Of a DNA stretch of 10,017 nucleotides, positions 6,592-10,017 are shown in pieces. This DNA comes from Marinagarivorans sp. UBA5868. GTDB taxonomy: Bacteria > Pseudomonadota > Gammaproteobacteria > Pseudomonadales > Cellvibrionaceae. The translations under genes were made by a program, and so were the position numbers. The notes beneath the pieces are model-generated. The model saw nothing but the letters and a program-made list of their open reading frames with translations, searched no databases and was not told where the DNA came from. The stretch spans positions 12,035 through 22,051 of the forward strand of contig DJFQ01000018.1 in NCBI GenBank assembly GCA_002432095.1. Reading direction: 5' to 3'. The first letter of the stretch is position 1. Every line of letters begins with the position of its first letter.

Positions 6592-8335
6592 ACCGCAGAT
6601 TCACAATCAGGTCCTCCACCTCCCCGTAATAAAATTCTCCACAATTCGCTGGCGGCGCATCAAAACGCATGGCGATGCGCATGGCTATTGGCCCCCTCGG
6701 CACGTTCGGGGGCACATCGAAAGTCGTAAGCACCGGACTGTTGCTGCGGGTATTGACGATTCGCTCGTCGCTCTCGAATTGTCCATCGCGATCTATATCC
6801 AGCCAAACACTCCAGTATTCGGAGTAGGCGGCATCGCGAAAGCCTGGGGTTAGCAACAGAGTGTTGGGTTCTTGCATATGCAAGTCCGGGCCGCCGACAT
6901 GTTTTTGGTAACCCTGGTTGTCACCGCTTTTGACGTCCACACCATTGAGCGCGAACGCTTCGATCCATTCATAGTGGGTATTCAAGCCGCGCGACACGCA
7001 GTGCTCCGGCGCCGCCCCTGCTTCGCCGAAAGCGACAAAAGCACCCTCTTGCGCCAGGGGAAAGCTCGCTGTGACTTGCAAGGCAAAATCCACCAACCAC
7101 ACCTGACCCCAGCGGTTGGAGACCAGCAACCCGTGTTCCGGGTGGACGTCGATGTCGTAAAGATCGCTGCCGAGCATCACGCTGTTGAGCAACTGACCAG
7201 TAGCGTCGTAGTGATAGAGATTGCCATTCCAGCTGGCCATAAAGATTTCACCCGCTGTATCCACAACGACAGCGCGGGATGAGGACGTATGACCGAGATC
7301 GAAACTAGTTGAAACCGTCATAGTGTGAGGGTCGATCACGTCCAGATCACCGTAGGTATTGCGCAGCGCGTAAAGCTTGCCATCGAGTCCGGCGGTTATG
7401 TCGATATAGTCGGAATCCGCAAGGAAGCGCGCCGGAGGCGTCTCGTCGTTGACATGGAAACGCACTATGCCTTTAGCCGCCCCTCCCTGGGACGTGCTGC
7501 CATCCGTAACGTAAATAAAATCATCAAGACTGGCGATGCCGCCATAGGACAGATTGTTGGGCGTACTCCAACCGGCAAAGGACTGGGAGGTCCAAATGCC
7601 CTCCCAGTAGTGGCTCAACTCCGGCTTAAAAGTACCGTTGAAAACCCAGATGCCCTGCAGTGGGTGCTGGATCAAATCGCGGGCGCTCTCCATAGCGCCG
7701 TTGGCCGGAATCGCCTCACTGCCGAGCCATTGGCCATCCAGGCTAAACCGCTGCAGCTGATTGGCACTCGATACCAGAATCTCCGCCGTTCCCGGCGCCA
7801 GGGTGCGAAACCACAAATCATCCAGATAAGGCACACCCTGGCGGTAATAACCACCATCGCTGTAGACGTCCGCTGCATGGTAAGAAACGTTAACCCCATC
7901 GCCTGCCGGATCCACCACCAACTCCATGACGTAGGTCTCGCCGACGATCACGGCGGCAGGCGACACGAACAGAAAGGTGACCTCCGCCGGATTGCCGCCA
8001 CCCAGACCGCAGCCAGGGTCGGCGATGAAATTAAAACAATCTTCCAGATAACGTTCTTGAGACACCGCCACCACATCTCCATCCATAGAATCACGCCGCA
8101 ACTGTATTTTCATCCAGTTACCCATACCAGCGCCGCCCGCGTCGGTCAACTTCAGCGTCACGCCGAGAAGATGATTCTGGCGCGGCACAAAACTTTGCCC
8201 CACCGGAGCAAACGCCTGAGCACTAAAGCTGTTATTTGCGAGCGTCTGCGCCTGATCAATCTGATAGGCGCTGGCGGTAAACGGCAATAACAGAAATAGA
8301 AAACCCAATAACCAATAAAAATATTCTTTTTTCAT
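6590..8335 (-). CDS. Secreted protein: N-terminal beta domain, propeller-like centre, C-terminal GEVED domain
   Basis: This 581-residue protein begins with a clear Sec signal peptide: KK, then a hydrophobic core, with predicted cleavage after TASA near residue 23. Residues about 25-175 look like a single beta-sandwich domain of the type that reports deviations in bound fluid or sugar (QSFVPRQNHLLGVTLKL ... GETYVMELVVDP), with a likely Cys100-Cys109 bridge. Residues about 185-435 contain repeated short-strand units (AEILVSSANQLQRFSLDG, GKLYALRNTYGDLDVIDP, GEIFMASWNGNLYHYDATG), which suggest a six- or seven-bladed beta-propeller. Residues about 446-581 are a GEVED domain: Cys446 in CVSRGLN, EYWSVWLDIDRDGQF with a DxDxDG calcium-type loop at 513-518, and CGEFYYGEVEDLIV at the end. 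GEVED domains occur in secreted hydrolases and adhesins. No catalytic motif is seen, so binding or surface roles are as likely as enzyme activity. The start at 8335 has AGGAGG five bases upstream. Confidence 0.85.
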   Translation of the reverse strand: MKKEYFYWLLGFLFLLLPFTASAYQIDQAQTLANNSFSAQAFAPVGQSFVPRQNHLLGVTLKLTDAGGAGMGNWMKIQLRRDSMDGDVVAVSQERYLEDCFNFIADPGCGLGGGNPAEVTFLFVSPAAVIVGETYVMELVVDPAGDGVNVSYHAADVYSDGGYYRQGVPYLDDLWFRTLAPGTAEILVSSANQLQRFSLDGQWLGSEAIPANGAMESARDLIQHPLQGIWVFNGTFKPELSHYWEGIWTSQSFAGWSTPNNLSYGGIASLDDFIYVTDGSTSQGGAAKGIVRFHVNDETPPARFLADSDYIDITAGLDGKLYALRNTYGDLDVIDPHTMTVSTSFDLGHTSSSRAVVVDTAGEIFMASWNGNLYHYDATGQLLNSVMLGSDLYDIDVHPEHGLLVSNRWGQVWLVDFALQVTASFPLAQEGAFVAFGEAGAAPEHCVSRGLNTHYEWIEAFALNGVDVKSGDNQGYQKHVGGPDLHMQEPNTLLLTPGFRDAAYSEYWSVWLDIDRDGQFESDERIVNTRSNSPVLTTFDVPPNVPRGPIAMRIAMRFDAPPANCGEFYYGEVEDLIVNLR

Positions 8336-8355
8336 AAAAACCTCCTATTCGATGT

Positions 8356-8754
8356 TCACACTGCCACAGGAAATTGTTCGGCTTCACCGGCCTCTTCTTG
8401 TCGCAAACGCTGATCGCACGACACCTCATTACCAGACACTAGCGCCTGCTCACCCAGTACCTGGCTCCATAGCAGCTCGAATAATTCCACGTAAAATTGC
8501 GGCGACGTATGCACGGGATGCACCGGATTTCCGCAGTTTTTACCGAACAAAAGTCCTTTTTTTGTCAACACACGCATGGTGCGCAGTTGACCTGGATATT
8601 TCAGGCTGGGGCGTTGCAATAGCATCAGATACCCCTGCTCCACCAGAATATGATTCGCCTCAAGGGCACTCATAGGTAACCGGTGCAGTTTCAGCAAAAC
8701 GCTCAATGGTTTGGTGCTGAGATGATTGAGGTAAGTTTTGGCTACTGGTTGCAT
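8356..8754 (-). CDS. Small hypothetical protein, possible winged-helix DNA-binding type
   Basis: I do not recognise a named family with certainty. From the ATG at 8754 the protein has 132 residues: a helical N-terminal half (TYLNHLSTKPLSVLLKL, then LEANHILVEQGYLML), a basic stretch (RPSLKYPGQLRTMR), then LTKKGLLFGKN (63-73) and NPVHPVHTSPQFY (76-88) followed by a hydrophobic helix ELFELLWSQVL. The LTxKGLxxGxN ... P ... TxPxxY ... FxELL pattern recalls the C-terminus of small phage-type or accessory regulators; this is from memory and should be treated as tentative. The last 30 residues are acidic and look unstructured. The frame extends to a TTG at 8787, but GGAG nine bases before the ATG at 8754 favours the shorter form. 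The stop lies 20 bp before the secreted-protein start, so the two are probably one transcript, divergent from the WYL regulator. Confidence 0.65.
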   Translation of the reverse strand: MQPVAKTYLNHLSTKPLSVLLKLHRLPMSALEANHILVEQGYLMLLQRPSLKYPGQLRTMRVLTKKGLLFGKNCGNPVHPVHTSPQFYVELFELLWSQVLGEQALVSGNEVSCDQRLRQEEAGEAEQFPVAV

Positions 8755-8808
8755 AAACATAGGCTCCAAAGTCAGAATAAAGTCCAACAGTGGCGGAACC
8801 TGCCGCCG

Positions 8809-8828
8809 CGCATCCGTTAAAGGATGCG
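8809..8828. repeat. Inverted repeat in the divergent intergenic region
   Basis: CGCATCC (8809-8815) and GGATGCG (8822-8828) are perfect complements separated by GTTAAA. There is no U-tract on either side in the right place for a terminator. In the transcript of the minus-strand pair it would form a stem about 55 bases before the start codon; as DNA it could be a binding site. Confidence 0.6.
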
Positions 8829-8829
8829 T

Positions 8830-8847
8830 AAAAAATGCCCCGAGGGC
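8830..8847 (-). terminator. Weak terminator-like hairpin ahead of the minus-strand pair
   Basis: On the minus strand, GCCC TCG GGGC (8847-8837) is followed by ATTTTTTA. The order hairpin-then-U-run is that of an intrinsic terminator, but the stem has only four pairs. It lies upstream of the small hypothetical gene, so it would act on leader transcripts or on read-through, not behind a gene. Confidence 0.3.
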
Positions 8848-8870
8848 TTGATGGCTATTGTGGTCGGCGG

Positions 8871-8891
8871 CTGTCTCAAATCACGAGACAG
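8871..8891. promoter_or_regulatory. Operator-like inverted repeat upstream of the WYL regulator
   Basis: CTGTCTC (8871-8877) and GAGACAG (8885-8891) are perfect seven-base inverted arms separated by AAATCAC, giving centre-to-centre spacing of 14 bases. This suits a dimeric winged-helix regulator. It lies 45 bases before the WYL start codon and between the two divergent units, a typical place for autoregulation. Binding is inferred, not shown. Confidence 0.5.
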
Positions 8892-8935
8892 TGAAAAACA
8901 AGATGGCTTTTTGTAGCCAGCGGCGGAGTTAGGCG

Positions 8936-9946
8936 ATGGACGGTTTCGACCGAATTTACGACCTGCATAAAATCCTCAGTAAACGCAGTACACCGATCCC
9001 GTTGGCGGATATTCTGAGCCAGATGGAGTGTTCGCGTGCCACCTTCAATCGCGTCAAGCGTCATATGACGGACTTTCTCGGAGCGCCCATCGCTTACCAT
9101 CGCGAACTCGGCGGCTATTACTATCAAATCAAGGGAGAAGGAGAAATCAAAGGCGAGGGAAAAAGCCACGGTGATGGCCACTACGAATTGCCCGGCATCT
9201 GGCTCAATCAGGAGGAGCTGCACGCCCTGGTATTGATCCACGGTCTGCTGGCGGATATTGGGTCCGGACTACTGCGCAACCAGTTGGCACCAGTGAAACG
9301 TCGCTTTGAAGAATTGCTCGCCCAGCGCGCTATAAATCCCTGCGCACTGGCGGACAAAGTGAGAATGGTGGGCGCCACCTACCGGCCAGTGCGGCACGAC
9401 CAATTCGTTAAAATTGCCAATTCGCTCTTTAGCGAACAATCCCTTTATATCGAGTATGTATCGCGCATTGATGGCTCCACCACTCAGCGGGATATTTCCC
9501 CTCAGCGCCTGGTGCATTATCGCGGCAATTGGTATCTGGATGGCTGGTGTCATCTGCGCAAAGGTCTGCGCACTTTTGCGCTCGAATGTATAAAACACTG
9601 CAGTCCCGGCACCGCGGCTTTCAAAAAAATACCGGGCGAGGATCTGGATACCCATTTTTTGCCAACGTACGGGATTTTTTCCGCTGAACAAAAAGCCGAG
9701 GCAACGCTTTTGTTCGCACCGCTAATCGCCCTGCGGGTGCAAGATGAAGAATGGCACCCGCAGCAAATTCTACACCTGCGCGATGACGGAAGCCTGGAGA
9801 TGCGCCTGCCGTTTAATCCGCAAACCCCGCAGGAATTAATCAACGATATTTTGAGTTACGGCGATGAAGTCCAGGTTCTGGCACCGGAACAACTGCGACA
9901 GCAAATCGCCATCAAGCTGCGCCACGCTTGCGCCCATTATCAATAA
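8936..9946 (+). CDS. WYL-domain transcriptional regulator (YafY-type, HTH-WYL-WCX)
   Basis: This 336-residue protein starts with a helix-turn-helix/winged-helix domain (residues 1-60: RIYDLHKILSKR, then ECSRATFNRVKRHM, then GGYYYQIKGEG). The central WYL domain covers about 150-225 and contains DISPQRLVHYRGNWYLDGW (186-204), with the W-Y-L triad and the neighbouring basic residues typical of ligand-sensing WYL folds. A C-terminal WCX-type extension follows (about 250-330). The family includes DNA-damage regulators and regulators in phage-defence regions, which act as dimers on inverted repeats and respond to nucleic acid or nucleotide ligands; the ligand here is unknown. The start at 8936 has GGAG seven bases upstream. 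A three-copy six-residue repeat (65-82) sits in the linker. It is divergent from the small hypothetical and secreted-protein genes, and is followed immediately by another possible gene in the same direction. Confidence 0.92.
   Translation: MDGFDRIYDLHKILSKRSTPIPLADILSQMECSRATFNRVKRHMTDFLGAPIAYHRELGGYYYQIKGEGEIKGEGKSHGDGHYELPGIWLNQEELHALVLIHGLLADIGSGLLRNQLAPVKRRFEELLAQRAINPCALADKVRMVGATYRPVRHDQFVKIANSLFSEQSLYIEYVSRIDGSTTQRDISPQRLVHYRGNWYLDGWCHLRKGLRTFALECIKHCSPGTAAFKKIPGEDLDTHFLPTYGIFSAEQKAEATLLFAPLIALRVQDEEWHPQQILHLRDDGSLEMRLPFNPQTPQELINDILSYGDEVQVLAPEQLRQQIAIKLRHACAHYQ
9128..9181 (+). repeat. Three imperfect 18-bp tandem repeats inside the WYL regulator gene
   Basis: The coding units read IKGEGE, IKGEGK and SHGDGH, each 18 bp. 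The first two are closely similar at the DNA level and the third is degenerate. They fall in the linker between the DNA-binding and WYL domains and keep the frame, so copy number could change without breaking the protein. Confidence 0.65.
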
Positions 9947-9988
9947 GTGATTTATTGCGGCTGTTCTTTCGCGGCCAGGAGGTGCACC

Positions 9989-10017
9989 ATCAAAATCCTC
10001 TCCAAAAAATTCGTAGG
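9989..10017 (+). CDS. Possible start of a further gene, cut off by the window edge, with an ATC first codon
   Basis: AGGAGG (9978-9983, read with its flanking base) is followed after about six bases by ATC AAA ATC CTC TCC, which reads as IKILSKKFV. The spacing and the KILS pattern are those of a normal protein start, but the first codon is ATC. No canonical in-frame start lies between the WYL stop and this point. A GTG at 9982 is out of frame and overlaps the ribosome binding site. Only nine codons are visible, so this is a weak call; it would be the gene downstream of the WYL regulator. Confidence 0.3.

Noticed and set aside
7325..8290. A 321-codon open frame on the plus strand opposite the secreted-protein gene
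   Set aside because: It is antisense to a gene with a clear signal peptide, strong ribosome binding site and GEVED domain. Its translation is rich in Arg, His and Ile with no recognisable domain, as expected for a shadow frame.
8788..8935. Possible CRISPR or att-site in the repeat-rich intergenic region
   Set aside because: The inverted repeats are single and of unrelated sequence, with no direct repeats, spacers, integrase or tRNA nearby.
8936..9946. WYL regulator as part of a phage-defence island
   Set aside because: WYL proteins do occur in defence islands, but no nuclease, methylase, CBASS, BREX or toxin gene is visible here. The idea depends on sequence beyond the right edge.

Overview
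The window looks like ordinary chromosome from a gammaproteobacterium. The evidence is a bacterial core set with recognisable gammaproteobacterial families: TusA, YheU, a GcvR-like double-ACT protein, a GrxD-type CGFS glutaredoxin, a YrbG-like calcium/sodium exchanger and a DUF21-CBS transporter. The moderate GC content, compact spacing and a secreted GEVED-domain protein would fit a free-living, possibly marine or polymer-degrading lineage, but that placement is inference. No tRNA, rRNA, CRISPR array, insertion sequence or prophage structure was seen.

Left third (1-3415). A 5'-anchored fragment of tusA runs off the left edge on the minus strand, divergent from a small ABM-domain protein. An alpha/beta hydrolase and a YheU-family protein form a translationally coupled minus-strand pair; the hydrolase start lies inside the yheU end, with its ribosome binding site in the yheU coding sequence. 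A GcvR-like regulator faces a second minus-strand pair, an unrecognised 157-residue protein followed 10-28 bp later by a HAD phosphatase of the LHPP/NagD type.

Middle (3527-6590). grxD lies on the minus strand with a strong intrinsic terminator behind it and a terminator-like hairpin in its leader. Divergent from it are two plus-strand membrane protein genes, a cation/Ca2+ exchanger and a CNNM/CorC-like DUF21-CBS-CBS protein. They are probably one ion-transport operon, closed by a hairpin terminator shared with the converging gene.

Right third (6590-10017). This is the most accessory-looking part. A small, possibly winged-helix protein is followed after 20 bp by a secreted three-part protein (anchor-type beta domain, beta-propeller-like middle, C-terminal GEVED domain). 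Divergent from this pair is a WYL-domain transcriptional regulator. The 181-bp intergenic region between them holds three inverted repeats, one of which looks like a regulator operator. At the extreme right edge, a perfect Shine-Dalgarno sequence precedes what reads like a gene start, except that the codon is ATC, not ATG.

No clearly new multi-gene system is evident. The best leads are the regulator/secreted-protein/WYL cluster with its inverted repeats, the orphan 157-residue protein with a nine-base homopolymer, and the hairpin in the grxD leader.
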